From: Glandiceps talaboti
Lineage: Eukaryota > Hemichordata > Enteropneusta > Spengelidae
Direction: 5' to 3'
Assembly: GCF_964340395.1 (NCBI RefSeq)
Contig: NC_135556.1
Coordinates: 20,123,642-20,187,641, forward strand
Length of the DNA: 64,000 nt
A model generated the notes under the pieces. The model searched no databases. It saw nothing but the letters and a program-made list of their open reading frames with translations, and had not been told where the DNA came from. The position numbers and the translations under genes are program-made. Shown here piece after piece: positions 26,201 to 39,000 of this stretch. Each line of letters opens with the position of its first letter. Within the stretch, counting starts at the first letter, position 1.

Positions 26201-27789
26201 CCTAGAGGGAGTCTCAGATTAAGCAGTACTACTAGCAGATGCTATGGTTCAATAATTCACCGCTTACCTTTCTAATTACTCAATCGGTCACGTGATTATT
26301 AATGCAATGTTAGTCAGGACAAACTAGTATAGTTCATTTTTCTTTCGTTTGACAGCGTACTGGTTATCGATGAAAATTGTCCAAAACTAATCAAAATCGA
26401 TCAAATATGTTTGTACAGCAAAGTAAACATTTCCTTATTATTTTGTAAATACCACATATTTCGTTATCACTTTCGTTTCATACATTCATTCAATCGATAG
26501 TATTATACATGATGATATAATTGTTTCATCAAATTATCGACATAAATCAACTTGATAAAGAAGCAAGATCGACAGCAACCAGACTACTTAACTGTGAACT
26601 TAACGAGGTAATACCAGTGACATGAAATAATTAAACAAACAAACAAACAAACAAACAAACCTACAAAATAAATTATAGACATAAACAAACCTACAAAATA
26701 AACTATAGACATAAACAAACCGCTTATATTCGTTATCCAGTCAAAATGAATAATATTGAAAAATATATATATGTACACATTCCAACGTGTACGCGTATGT
26801 GTATTATGGATGCTTTTGAGATGACTTTTTTCTTAGTCAGAAATGTCAAATGTGAGTCTTGAGATTTGATAGATCGGTGATTGTCTTAGGAGATCTTATA
26901 TAATGTTTAATATATACATGGCGAGCGAAGAATTAGTTTAAAACATTGTCAACTGTAGCTCGTAATGTACTAACTACAATAACATATCAAGATATACTAG
27001 TACCATGTTGTATTAGACATGTTTGTGTCTTGTATCATGCCTTGGTTCCATCTTTTCCTACAAAGTGAGTCAAATCCAGTCTTTTCTCAATTTAGTTCCT
27101 CTCTATCCATTGTTCATTTCGAACCGCCATTTTAATTTTTGTTATCTTTCCTGTTAACAGAAGGAAGAAAGATTGTGTTCGATGGATCAACGAGAGTGGA
27201 CGTCAATTTTGAAGACGAAACACCAGTCGTTGAAGCATTAACGATCTGCCTTTGGCTCCGAACAACGGTATCATCAAAGCGGTTACTCTTTAGGGTGACT
27301 GCATTCCCTTCGAACTCTTCGGATGCTATACAACACATCAAATTCCATGATTTTCGATTATCAGTGACAACCTACGGAGATGAAACACACAATTGGTACT
27401 CTTATTTAACTTTAGATCCCGCCAAGGTGACGGATGATGTATGGCATCATGTTTGCCTGGTTGGTAGTATGGCTGGCTCTGCCGCAACATTTCGTATCTA
27501 TAAAGATGGCATGATGATCACAAGGCCTTATTTTAGACAAGCCTTGACGATGACTGGTATCGAATCTATCAGTCTTGGAGGAGCCTCCGACGCGTTGGGA
27601 TTTCCTGGAGATGTGTATGGCTTTCAGTTTTGGACGAGGGACCTCAGTAACGAAGAGGGAGAAATTTACCTTATGTCTCGGAGATGTGGTGACTACACAA
27701 CCGATGGTGCTTATGCTACATGGTCCACATTCAAAGATGTTGCAGAAAGGGACGGGATCGCTTTATCACCAGTTGACATTTGTACGTGA
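18268..27789 (+). CDS. Secreted coiled-coil, pentraxin-EGF-pentraxin protein
   Basis: Coding exons are 18268-18808, 22141-22785, 24262-24375 and 27161-27789. All three introns are phase 1 with GT-AG ends, and the joined frame encodes about 642 residues. Exon 1 gives a signal peptide (MFWLFYLHLWMMLLFSCA), a short Cys-containing segment and a coiled coil (about residues 70-170). Exon 2 is a pentraxin/LamG-like domain with HHVCVAWVG and the FQMWDKKLS motif. Exon 3 is a six-Cys EGF-like module. Exon 4 is a second pentraxin-like domain. Pentraxin-fold proteins usually bind ligands outside the cell and oligomerise, which the coiled coil would support here. The ligand cannot be inferred. The last exon ends at the codons tgtacgtga, which also contain a GTGAGC donor, so more exons downstream are possible. 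Confidence 0.8.
18809..22140. other. Intron 1 of the pentraxin gene
   Basis: No alternative exon was recognised. Simple repeats of GGT and GAT (20080-20178) and of GAC/GAT/GGT (20394-20470) lie inside. A short region at about 21770-21835 resembles 32170-32250. Confidence 0.6.
20080..20178. repeat. (GGT)n(GAT)n microsatellite
   Basis: GGT/GAT trinucleotides lie inside the pentraxin gene's first intron, with a related imperfect array at 20394-20470. Confidence 0.92.
22141..22785 (+). CDS. Exon 2: first pentraxin domain
   Basis: The exon encodes 215 codons, about the size of one pentraxin domain. Landmarks are FTMCLWMK (first conserved Cys), WHHVCVAWVG (second Cys, close to the family signature HxCxxWxS), RRWLYLDG, LYLGYRP, and MWDKKLSIDEI near the end. 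It closes with DIC. NETS, NGTS and NTTG are potential N-glycosylation sites. Confidence 0.88.
22818..22922. repeat. (GTAT)n followed by (TCTG)n
   Basis: This compound tetranucleotide array starts only 33 bases after the donor of pentraxin exon 2. Confidence 0.95.
23121..23203. repeat. (GA)n microsatellite
   Basis: About 41 uninterrupted GA repeats in the second intron of the pentraxin gene, after a slightly impure start. Confidence 0.95.
23933..24020. repeat. 88-nt intronic hairpin
   Basis: The 39-nt left arm (23933-23971) pairs with the 39-nt right arm (23982-24020) with six non-matching positions, two of which would be G-U pairs in RNA. The perfect core is tcgattctgacattgt. The loop is 10 nt. 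It lies about 240 bases upstream of the EGF exon, and its size and shape are compatible with a pre-miRNA or a short MITE. Confidence 0.75.
24262..24375 (+). CDS. Exon 3: EGF-like module
   Basis: This 38-codon symmetric phase-1 exon lies between ttatag and gtaagg. It has six cysteines spaced C-x4-C-x5-C-x9-C-x-C-x5-C. The last spacing is shorter than the usual eight, so the C-terminal loop is compact. It contains NGS and NCS sequons. Confidence 0.8.
24712..25240 (-). mobile_element. 3' end of a non-LTR retrotransposon (LINE), decayed
   Basis: On the minus strand, fragments of an ORF2 C-terminus can be read. One is a Cys/His motif near 25080-25130 (LEHRCLECDLARAMW, like the zinc-finger tail after LINE reverse transcriptases). 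Downstream is a basic segment ending RRLDAFRKLINLLQTF and a stop, with frame breaks and in-frame stops between. A short 3' UTR and an A-rich end at about 24712 follow. It looks like an old, 5'-truncated L1/Tx1-like insertion in the last intron of the pentraxin gene. The upstream limit is uncertain. Confidence 0.6.
25241..27160. other. Rest of the last pentraxin-gene intron
   Basis: No exon was recognised. An irregular hairpin lies at about 25566-25627 (outer gcccaga/tctgggc, inner tctcaag/cttgaga). A two-copy tandem repeat of about 34 bp follows a (CAAA)n run at 26635-26720. Confidence 0.5.
27161..27789 (+). CDS. Exon 4: second pentraxin-like domain
   Basis: About 209 codons open with GRKIVFDGSTRVDV, the usual strand A of the fold. 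LTICLWLR and WHHVCLVGS carry the two conserved cysteines, but the Trp of the HxCxxW signature is absent. FQFWTRDLS replaces the MWD-LS motif and PVDIC ends the domain. It is more diverged from the family than exon 2. Confidence 0.82.
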
Positions 27790-27964
27790 GCTGTCAGTTG
27801 GTCAATTTATCTTGCTACTCACAACGTTGGAACTAAATAAGGATTTTCGTTATCCGGCCCAAGTCCATATGTTGGTTATTTTCATGACTTTTCAATATCC
27901 AAGAACAGCCTCATGCAACATTCCATTCAATTCGGCAACAGTAAACACTTTCTGTCAAAAGGAA

Positions 27965-27976
27965 ATTGATTGATTG

Positions 27977-28019
<43 letters not shown>
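27965..28019. repeat. (TTGA)n microsatellite
   Basis: About a dozen ttga units, with one early variant. Confidence 0.9.
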
Positions 28020-28369
28020 TTCCAAATATTTTTACAATGATAAGTTTTGCTGCTACTATGGAAAGAGATCTGCTACGACAAGTTCAAATTTGAATTGCGT
28101 TTTAACAATTTTACGTCAAACGTACGTTTGTTTGCATGGTAACTTTGGTACGTTTGTTACTTAAGTTACATTTTAACGGTATTCCTCTGGTGACCAGATA
28201 TGTAATTATGACACATAGAACCGTTTTAATTTAGGGGTCGATTCGTTCATATTTTACATAACATGCAAAATTTCTAAACTCCAGAAGAAAGGAAAAACAA
28301 ACAGCACATGCACAATTATCATAACTGACCTTAGCAAAATAGCCTGCCGTTGTGCAACTGGCAATGGAG

Positions 28370-28405
<36 letters not shown>

Positions 28406-29065
28406 ACAGGGACTTTAAATTTTCTCATAATATCAACATTGAATGAATATATTTCAGTTGAGGAGATTTAGTGCTGTTGTTTGATAGCGTTCACGGTATA
28501 ACATGCATTCAATGTGTACTGAGTAAAACATGGAATTACAATTCGTATTCTTTGTTCATCAATCATTGATTGCTAAATGGTTCTCAGTTGATGTTGTTAA
28601 ATATAGATATACAAGAATCGGTATATTACACTATAATTTAATCAAACCCAGCAAAATTACTATGATATCCTTTTAGATTTTAAGTGTTCCATTAATTGTT
28701 AATGGTTTACTTTTTCACAAATTGTAACTGACCGATTAATAAGTGGCCAATAGATGGGTAACGTTGAATTCGTGGTTACATCAGCCGATATGAATTTTTT
28801 TGCTGTGTTGTAAATTATCTTGGAATTTAGGCAAAAATCGTAGATACTGTAATACGCAGTTGGGTCACTCTTTCCAATAGAGATATTGCATATTACTAAT
28901 CGGTATAGACCATGCATCATCTTCTTGTTACATCATGTTATTGTTGATCTCGACTCCAATTTTAAGTTTTTAAGCTTTTGAATTCTTTAGGCTGCAATTC
29001 AACAACAATCTCAAGGGTCAAAAAAATTAACTTAATATCTAACGAGGTATTAAACCACCCCTCTG

Positions 29066-29292
<227 letters not shown>

Positions 29293-29385
29293 ATTAAAAA
29301 ACCATGTAGATGAAAAAATTGGATTAACCTTGCAGATTAATCAATATCCTGTCTACATTTGTCCAAGTGGTCACATCACTTGATG

Positions 29386-29470
29386 ACGTCACGTCACGTC
29401 ACGTCGTCACGTCCCGTCCCGTCACGTCACGTCACGTCACATCACGTCACGACATGTTATGTCATGTCAT
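29386..29470. repeat. GTCAC pentamer array
   Basis: This degenerate pentanucleotide array (gtcac with gtccc and gtcat variants) contains many tgacg/cgtca half-sites, including tgacgtca at its start. Confidence 0.9.
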
Positions 29471-31224
29471 TTCGTGGTGAGTTACCATTACATATAGTAG
29501 TACAGAGAACCTCGAATCCACATCCTAAATATGTTTATTGTATGGTTTCTTCGTCGGTTCGATCAATGCATGACTTGGAAAAATGCCATGAACAGAATAC
29601 ACGAGCTCAGAACAGACAGAAGGCGTTTATCTCAACAAATTGTTAGTCCCGCAGATTTGCATGATAGAAATGATCGCTAGTGAACCCTGGCAATGAAATA
29701 GCAAATAATATTTACTTATTTCAATCACGTAACTGAAAGACATGAGTTTATACCGGGAGTCAAATAGTGGAGAGACGTGCACTTAAAGACAGATTAATCC
29801 AAGATATGTTTAGAATGGGGCAATCTGAATGCCACGAAGCAATAGGTTATAGAAACATATGATGTATACTTACTTCACAAATACAGCTTTAGTCTGGTAG
29901 TTGTAGGAGGACTCGATTTGTAAGAAAACTCTGTGAATGTGACTAATTTTGGACGAAAACGTCAAAACTCCAATTGACAGACTGCAGTGGATTCCTCAAT
30001 ATTATTGACGATTTTTTTCAATCTATTCAATTGTAAAGCATTTTTGTAAATTTTTTTTTTGAAAAAAAAATCACTTTTCGAAGAAGACTTCTTGCTACAA
30101 CAAGAACAATACACTGAGACTTTCTATGTGTCAACTCCCCAAATCGTGATATGCAAATCGAAATGGTTCAATGGAATATAGACAATAGCTTTAGTAACTA
30201 CAATGAAACCCTTGTCAAATTTATAGGAAAATTGTACGCCTTTAGAGGATAAGCTTTCAAATGCTTGATTTATGTTACCATGGTTACAATCGTATCACTG
30301 CATTACGAAATGCGCCTCGGAAATAAACTCTTTGTTACTTTGTTCAATAGAAATTCAACCCATTCTCAGTTAAAATCAAGAAAATAAATCAGCGGTCGCC
30401 GTACACATTTTTGAAATAGAGGTCAAAATATAAGCCATTTTAGAATCCATATGGCCGCCAAATACTATTTTCACTCTGTTTGAAAATAAAACTCTGTCGA
30501 TTTTCTAGGGAAAGAAAAATAGGGACCCCAAATTTCTTCTGTTATTTCAAAAGAACCAGACACAAGCATTCACTTATGGCGAGTTTCGAGAGCTTTTAAG
30601 ATCCATGGTTTCAGTGGAATTCATCCCTAAACTAAGATAGTAGTTTGTGACCATGATCACAGCAACAAAACCTGAACACCCTGCACGGTTTGTGATAAAA
30701 CAAATGTACTGCTGAATGTAAAACAGGGAAGAAGCATTCTAAGCCTATCAATGCACATTTCAATAATTTGATATTTTCAATTTGATAAATTTGATAACGT
30801 CTATACATAGACCCTCCACGGAGGGTCTATGGTCTATATAACAAAATGCATGTTTTCTGTACCTTTGTACAAATAACACGACGAAATAACACCATTTCAA
30901 AGCATTATTTTCTAGATATTAGTGATGAGTTAAAATATTTTGTTATAAGCTTATGGTATCCTTTGATACATGCATTAATATACACATATAATCTGGCATT
31001 TGTACCATTTATTACCTCACATCGTATGCATACAGCCATCAGTGGTTGGCTTAGATCGTGTCACGTGATATGGACTAGTGACCCATAGTGACCTCAATTT
31101 GCATAGAGGTAGGCACTTGTATTCAATTTTCCCAACTACTGCACTGGAGTCTGTCGGGTGATTTGCTTTGACTTTGGGGACGAATACATGTATGTGCCTA
31201 TGAATATGATGCACCGTGGTATAA

Positions 31225-31410
31225 ACACTTATTCCCTGGCCTCATTCGGGCACGAGTGGGCGTTATATTGCCCCTCATGCTGTTATGTAGCAACTAAGCA
31301 ACTATTTTCCTCGGCTTTCAGCCTTAGGAAATAGTCACAGTCGCTGTACAGCCCTCGGGATAATCATGACGTCTCGAAAGCCCTCATAGCCTGGCAATAA
31401 GCGTTCAACC
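31225..31410. repeat. Fold-back element of about 185 bp
   Basis: The left arm cttattccctggcctcattc and the reverse complement of the right end (cttattgccaggctatgagg) match imperfectly. The palindrome can be followed to a central hairpin, actattttcct/aggaaatagt with ggct/agcc inside. No coding sequence is present. Confidence 0.6.
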
Positions 31411-32571
31411 TAAAACACTCCACACTAATCGATAATTATATATAAGACTTCAGAGTAATTACTGGCATTCAAAAGACGTCAGAACCACTTCCGGTTCGGA
31501 ATAAAGTTCACTAAACGGAAACTAACCTCATAAATGTCATGAAAAACTTTGCTTTTTGGAGCAAGTATTCAGAAGTGATCATGTATAAAAGCGAGGCTGT
31601 ATTTTATTTGTAACATGTATAATATGTCACAATTCTTTTGAAAACTTGTGAAATTTTTGCAAATTAAAGCACACATATTAATATTTTCTGAATTTTGAAG
31701 CAAGAATAGACAACTTTGAGACACTGTATATTTATTCAGCATGGCAAATATGCCTTGACAACACATTAAGCAATCATATGTTAAACAAATAAATAAATAA
31801 GAGAAATACAAAAAATGCAGTGCGATGGCAAACATAAATCTGAATCTGTAATTTCTGTGTTACTACATTTGAATGCACCACGATGACTAGTAGTAGGGAG
31901 ACATAAGCTGACTTGATACCTTTTTGGTTAATTTGTGATGTAGGTTACTGTAACAGACCCCCCTGTATTCTAATTACTGAAGTATACATAACTCTCCTTG
32001 TGTTTTTGGCAGAACACAATCTCAAAATCTCATTCAGGACTAAACGATCCGATGACACAATTTGTTATACGTATACTAAAGTTAAGTGTCGAATCCAAAG
32101 TTAAGTGAGGAATCCATTATTATGCTATAACGTGTGTTAAAAATGGCAGAATTATAGTTTGATTATGGTTTGAAAATTTATGTCAATATTTTCAATGGAG
32201 TCCCATAGCTTACAAACTCAGCTTATGTCACGCTATAATTGCCTGTAACAATATTATCCTTATCCTGCAGATTTGGGAATTCAGCCTTATTCATTACATT
32301 GACTTCGTCGTAAAAACCATATGCCTCTTTACGACACCGACCGAGACTCACTGTGCGCGTCAGCAGAACAAATATTACGAGTACATTAATCACTCAGTGT
32401 CGGGCTGAATTATTTAACGATTTTGTAAGGCGCCTTACGCCTTACATACGCCACTGAATCAATACAACCCATGCAGTCGTCTACAGTTTACTGTTTATCA
32501 AAATTTTGGGAGAAATAAGATATGACTAGTTGTCAGTTGCGATTAATTGAAAAAACCTACTGAAAACACCA

Positions 32572-32681
<110 letters not shown>

Positions 32682-35600
32682 TATATGAGAATTGTAAATT
32701 TGGTTTTGAAAGCTGTCTTCGTGAAATAAGAATCGCCACGATTTTTTTCTTCTGTTGTTAACCTTCACAGTGCATATACTACCTTGTGGAAACATTCACT
32801 CTCTTTAATTCAAGTTCCTGAAATAACCAATTCGACAGTTACATCTGTGTTCCACGTTTGACACCAAGCCTGGTGGCATACATACTGAAAGATCATGACC
32901 CGAAGTTGATCAAGGACATTCTCTCTTACGAAGTGACCCCAGACATGTGCATTGATGCGTGTCAACTTTATTTTACTTTATTCTGAGATATGCTTCATTA
33001 GGAATGACTTATTCATGGTTTTAGCTTTCCTTCCAATGTTGAGTATGAAAGTTGTTTTGGCTTACTGAAGTGATGTCGAGGGCATAGTTTTCAAATATAC
33101 GATAGAAATGAATCAACAGTGATATCCAATACTGATGGGAAACCCGCGGAGAATTGGGAACCATTTCATTGCAGATATTGCAGTAGTCTGTGTAAGATAT
33201 ACGACATTCGAATATTAACCAGCACTCTCGTTAAGCCTGATAGAGCTGAACAACTTCCCGTATCTTAGTCTAATATTACATAAATTTTGCAATTAACACT
33301 TTTTTCTTCTATTTCTTCATTCATTCATTTACAATTAATTGTAAAATGCTACCAGGCTTTTATATATTAATAAGCTTCATTGCAGTTCGTACAAGGAAAA
33401 CAAATGGGATGGGTTATATAAAGAAAGTATTTCATAAATGTGTATTTATTTATTTATTTACAGTAGGATTTTAAAACTTGAAAATATAGATGAAACTATT
33501 ACGAACTATTAATGTATGCAAAATAATGCATTAATGCTTGAACAACGGCAACATATCTATATTGTGATAACGAGGCCTCGATTTCAAGAAATTACCCCGG
33601 CCGGTCCAAAAACATATGTGGTGAGATATGAATAGATCAGCTACCTACTCAGACATGACCTTGACGCTGGCAGAAAATAATCCTTTAATTATATTTCTTA
33701 ATGATTTAAATAAGAGTTAAGAGCGCTATGATCAACACACAATTTGATATCTCAAAGGACGCTCGTCATCATACGAGATTTAACGAGATTTTGTTTTGCA
33801 GCAGCCACACAGCATATGCAATATGGACTGCGACGTGCCTATCACCATGTCTGCATGTGTTTTTATCAAAATAACGTAACTGAAATCTAAATAAACAAAA
33901 AGTTGACTCAATTAAAAAAAAAGATCCTGGCCTATTTCATGAAACATTGCTTTGAAATTTAGAAAGAATGACTGTACTTGCAACTCCTTGTAGCATGAAT
34001 TGTGTCACTGCATTCTAATATACATATTATTTTCACATAGACAGGGATGTATACACCCACGTTCACATTCAAACCAGCTGGCAGTGGTCGAACCATGGTA
34101 TGGGAAGGGGTGGTATTAATGTTTTTATTTCACTCCTAAGCTGAACTTCAGGGATACCGTGTTGGGCGTGTTTACTCTGACCACAGACCACTATAGAGTT
34201 CTCTATAGTGGTCTGAGCTCTGACTTAGATGTTAAAGAGAAAGGTAACCCAAAGTATCGGCTTACCTTTAAAAAATCCCAGGTTATTTTTCTTTCTCCAT
34301 TTATTTATTCCCAATGTGAGAAGTAATTGAGTTTCCATGTACCTTGCTGTATACAACCACAGGCTAATACAGTAAACTTACTATTGTGGCCTGAGGGACG
34401 ATGGAAGACGATGTAGAAATCAGACAAAGTGCTTCTATCGTGTGTTTAATTTGTATGGCATGGCATAGACAATGACCTACATAACCTACATTTGGTATCC
34501 CCTAGCAACACACTGTTTGATGTATCCCCTAGCAACACACAATTGGCAGACAGAGCTCAGCGTGTTCACCTAATACATTGAGCATCTAAATGGAAGAGAG
34601 AGCACTACGTTTTAATTCACCTTGTGGAAGCCTATCGAATTTTGAGTTTTAGATGTTTGCGCTCTCCCCTTTCAATGACAATTTTTTCATTCCCCACCCC
34701 CGCCTAGACTGTAAAACACGTCGCTGGGGGCGTGCTCATCATCCCCTACCTTTGTGGAAAGGGGTGAGAAGAGCGCCCACAACGTCTGATCTTTCAGTCT
34801 ATCCCAGCTCCTCCCCTCCACCGTAAATTCTGACCACAGCATTAGTAACTTCCGACACAGAAATTTACGTCTGACTGTATTTCACGTCGAGTGCATTAAA
34901 CTCTTTTTTTTTTTATCTCGAGACGGATATACGACATTACTGCTAACTTTGAAATCAGTTCACTAGTCTTTTATACATGTACATCACTCGGGGAGGGGTT
35001 GCTGAGAAAGTGGAATAGTTTGATTATAACATATATATATATGACATATGGCACGTTTTCGAAATATGGGTATATTTACTTTTGTAGTTGTGATTTACAT
35101 GTATATAAGACTTGCCTTGATGGTTGTCAAGACAACCTGTTGAAAATTTTTTTGATTCCTCACTTTTTAAAGTTTTACAGTTAGGTTAACCCCTTTCTAG
35201 TCACTGCCTATATAACGATTAAAATATCTTTACTTAAAAACGAAAATTATGTCAAAACAAGAGTGGGAGTTGTATTTTGGCATAACACTCTGTGTACATT
35301 TAATTTTGACATTACGCTATTGTCAGGATCAAATGTAAGGTACACCATGGGAATCTTTCTCAAAGGTTACCATGTCAAACTGCGCCATGTTACGTCAAAT
35401 AACCAAGCCTTCAGGTCTACAAAACTCATTGTGAAACATTATGGTGGCCATACTCAATTCTGTGTTTATCATGACCCGACCGACGCTATATATTTCTTCA
35501 ATGTAATGAAATATTTTTTTTGCAAATGACGCTCTCTACGACAGAGTTAGAGAAATTCACGATAACGACTCCACGAGCGCGTATCTCAGCGAAAATATCA

Positions 35601-36036
35601 TTGATTTTATTGTGGAAATTTGTGAACTTTAAGAAAAACTAATGGTTCAAAGTTTCCTTCTGACTTTAATTGTCATTTCTAAGTCATTCAGAATGTTAAA
35701 GAATGTTTTATGAATTAAAATATCACCGAGATATGGTACATACACTTACTTTTTTCTTACTTTTTTGGTTTTAAATGACCGACTCATCACTTTCAATGCG
35801 TTATTACGATGAGAAAAAAAGCAGTACGTTTGCCCTTACAGTATGAACGGGTGATGTAAACATAAGCGGTGGCGTGAACTCTACAGCGAACAAAGTGCAC
35901 ACCGGACATAGAAGGTACTATTAGCTTAGCTCTATTGTGAGTTGACTGACCTTTGAGGTCATCTAACTATTTCTTTTCAACTCGGATACGTCTACTTTAA
36001 ATGCCTCTTTAGCTCTTACCTTTCAAGTTTTTGAAG

Positions 36037-39000
36037 ATGGCGTCGAAGAAAACAGGTATGTTGCTCGTTGATTGTTAACTTTGGGAAAGTCATGGTGGTA
36101 GAATTGCTAAGGTGACCGGCCTAATTGGAATCTGCCCATGATTATTTTGCCTCTACATTTTGATACAGAATTGTATTCAAAACGTCAATTATACAACTAA
36201 TTGATACACACTGTATTGCTTGTAACTTTGTACTTTGAGCCTCGCTGCTGCCAGTTTGTTTCTGAATGAACACATACCTTATGGGCAGGATTTGAACCAA
36301 CTCAGCCGTATAATTAGAGACCGTAACATGACTGTGGACTTTAATCCCACACGCCTCAATGGCTGCTGCATGGATTATATGTTTCCAAGCAAGTTAAGAA
36401 AGTTTAAAAAGGGTCGTTATGTCACTATATTGGTCTACAACAAGCAATTTGCTTGAGAACAATATGTTGGAAAGCGCTACATAAAAAGTCACATTGTTAT
36501 CGTTAAAATAAAGGATTCAACGCACAGACTGAAAACGAAGTTTAAATCTCCATAGGAGTGTCTGTCGGTAAAGTTTAGTTCACTTGTTTTAGGCACACGA
36601 TTCGAAGCTATTTTGTCACAACAATCCAAGTACTACTTCCCATCATCATTGTAAACATGGCACTCTCCTTACTCATCAATAGGTAGGTGGTCGTAGACAA
36701 ATAGGTGTGAGTGTCTTATTACTTACTATAATCCGTTTGATAAAAAGCCATGGGAGATAGATACTAACAAATACTCTCTTCTCATCTCAGGTTTGTCATT
36801 GCTAAATTTGAAGAATTCTGAAACTACCAACTATAGGTGTAAAAAAAACTTTTGTAAATAGTACGTAGGGCAGAGTATGTCACCGGCATTCATCCATCTC
36901 ACTATAGCATTTCACTAGCCACGATTGAAGTAAATGGTTTCAAAAGGTTTCACAAAAGTCACATAAAACAAACAATGTTGATACCTCATCGCCACGGCAA
37001 TATAAAAGACAATTCACAAGCATTCCTGTAAATCTGTTAAACTTTTCACAATCGGTATATTACATTGGGACATAGGAAATGGTACATTATTACGACACGT
37101 GCATGGTGCATCTTTAAAAGACGCTTAAGGAAAGGAGGTGAAATAAAATGACCACGGTCAAAAGAAGTACAATGATTTAACTAGCGTTTAATGAATATTC
37201 CTTCTCGCCGAACTGAAGTCCTTACGCTATTAATTTAACGGATTTGCGACACGGGTACGTGCATGATGCAACATTAAATGAGAGCATTTAAAGAAAGTAA
37301 TGAAACGTAGTGAAATAGAAAACGTCCATGGTCCACAAAAGTACATTAAATTTTAAAAACTGGCGTTTAGTGAATCTCCTTTCTCGTTGAGTTTATATCC
37401 TACACTGCTAATAGCGGGTTAGTATTAATAATAACAGATTATAAAAGAACTTAACAAAATAGTAGTTACTAACTTACTACGCGTACAATGTGAACCGATT
37501 TAAACCAAAAATCATTCACAGTACAATTGTTTTCAACAACGATTCGAAATCCATGCTCTTAAATGCTTATCACGTAAAAGGTATACCTGACTCAATTCAT
37601 AGTTGACATGCCATGTATTCAAACAGAACAAGAGTGGTGTGTGATGGATGTCTTGCACCTAGTCTTCGTCAACTTGGTGATCTTTTTTCGATCTTTTGGT
37701 GTCACAAAGGTGAGGCACACACAAAAAGCTAAATCTGACACCCATATATTGCAAAGAGAGAAAGCTGCTTTTGTGTTCATCCATTAACAAATAGCACTAA
37801 ATTATAAAGCGTAATACGTTTTTTCATTGGATAGTAACAGATTTGAGGCCCCAGACTTAAGAAACACGAGACTGGATTAGCTCCAAACAGAAAGTTCCCA
37901 CACTGAAATATCGGCAATCCCCAAGTTGCACGTGTAGTTAGTGTGCCGAACTGTACTGTACATAAAATTGTACACAGGTACAAAACTAGCCTGTCCCTGA
38001 TAAGGTGAACACTTTAAATCATAGAGTACTTTCGCCATATTATTGGCAAACTCTTGTTTATTGTTATGGTTACCACCAGGCATGTTAAATTTGTTAACCC
38101 CCTCCCCCGTGCATACGGTAGCCCATATAAGTGACCGTGCACAGTTTTATAGTGTATTTGAACAAAGTATCTAAATGTTCCAGTTAAAATGATCGTTAAG
38201 AATAATCTCACCCCTGTAGATGGATTTGTATCCCAATGTATACCTAATATGTTCAACTTATACTGCATAATGTTAAAGGGTTCGTAGACAATTACTTTTC
38301 ACTCTGTTGTCTCCTTGGTCTTGCAGGCGAAAAGCTCCACTACGATGATGTCCTCATTCATGTTTTGGGAGAATTCGGTACATACCAAAAGTTCTGTTTC
38401 GCCCTGCTGGTTTTAACCGCGATACCGTTAGGAACGTCGTCTTTCTCCGTTGTATTCACACTGGCTGACACAGACTCGTGGTGTAATGTTCCCAGTGATG
38501 TGAGAGCCCAGTTGTGTTCGTCTAATATCTCAACCAACGACCATCATGAGTGTGAAGAAAGAGTAAAAAATCTGACTATCCCAAAGGTTGAAAGTGATGA
38601 CCAGTGTGAAACTAGTTGGAAATACAGTCAGTGTTATCGCTATAATATTGATATCAATGTCAACAACATCTCGGCATTAGACTTGTCACGGAACAACAGC
38701 GATACTATGTATTGTGATCGTGGGTGGGTATACGACAGGTCCCAATACAAAGTAACCCTATCTCAACAGGTAAGAATGGAACCTAAGGCAGCTATAGCGA
38801 TCTAAAAAAGAAATATCTCTACTATCTATTAGTATCTCCTCTAGTTCGGTCTAGTATGTGACCGTTACTACCTAAATACCCTGGCGGCATGCCATTCAAT
38901 GGATAGTTTACTGATATCAGTTTTATCTCCTCAATTTCTATCTAGTGTGTTATTATATCTAGTGTATTACCTACTAAATGCCCTGCTGCTCTCCATTCAA

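Noticed and set aside
36250-36330. tRNA gene on the minus strand suggested by ggttcaaatcc
   Set aside because: The T-arm does not pair, and no A box or acceptor stem is present at the right distance.
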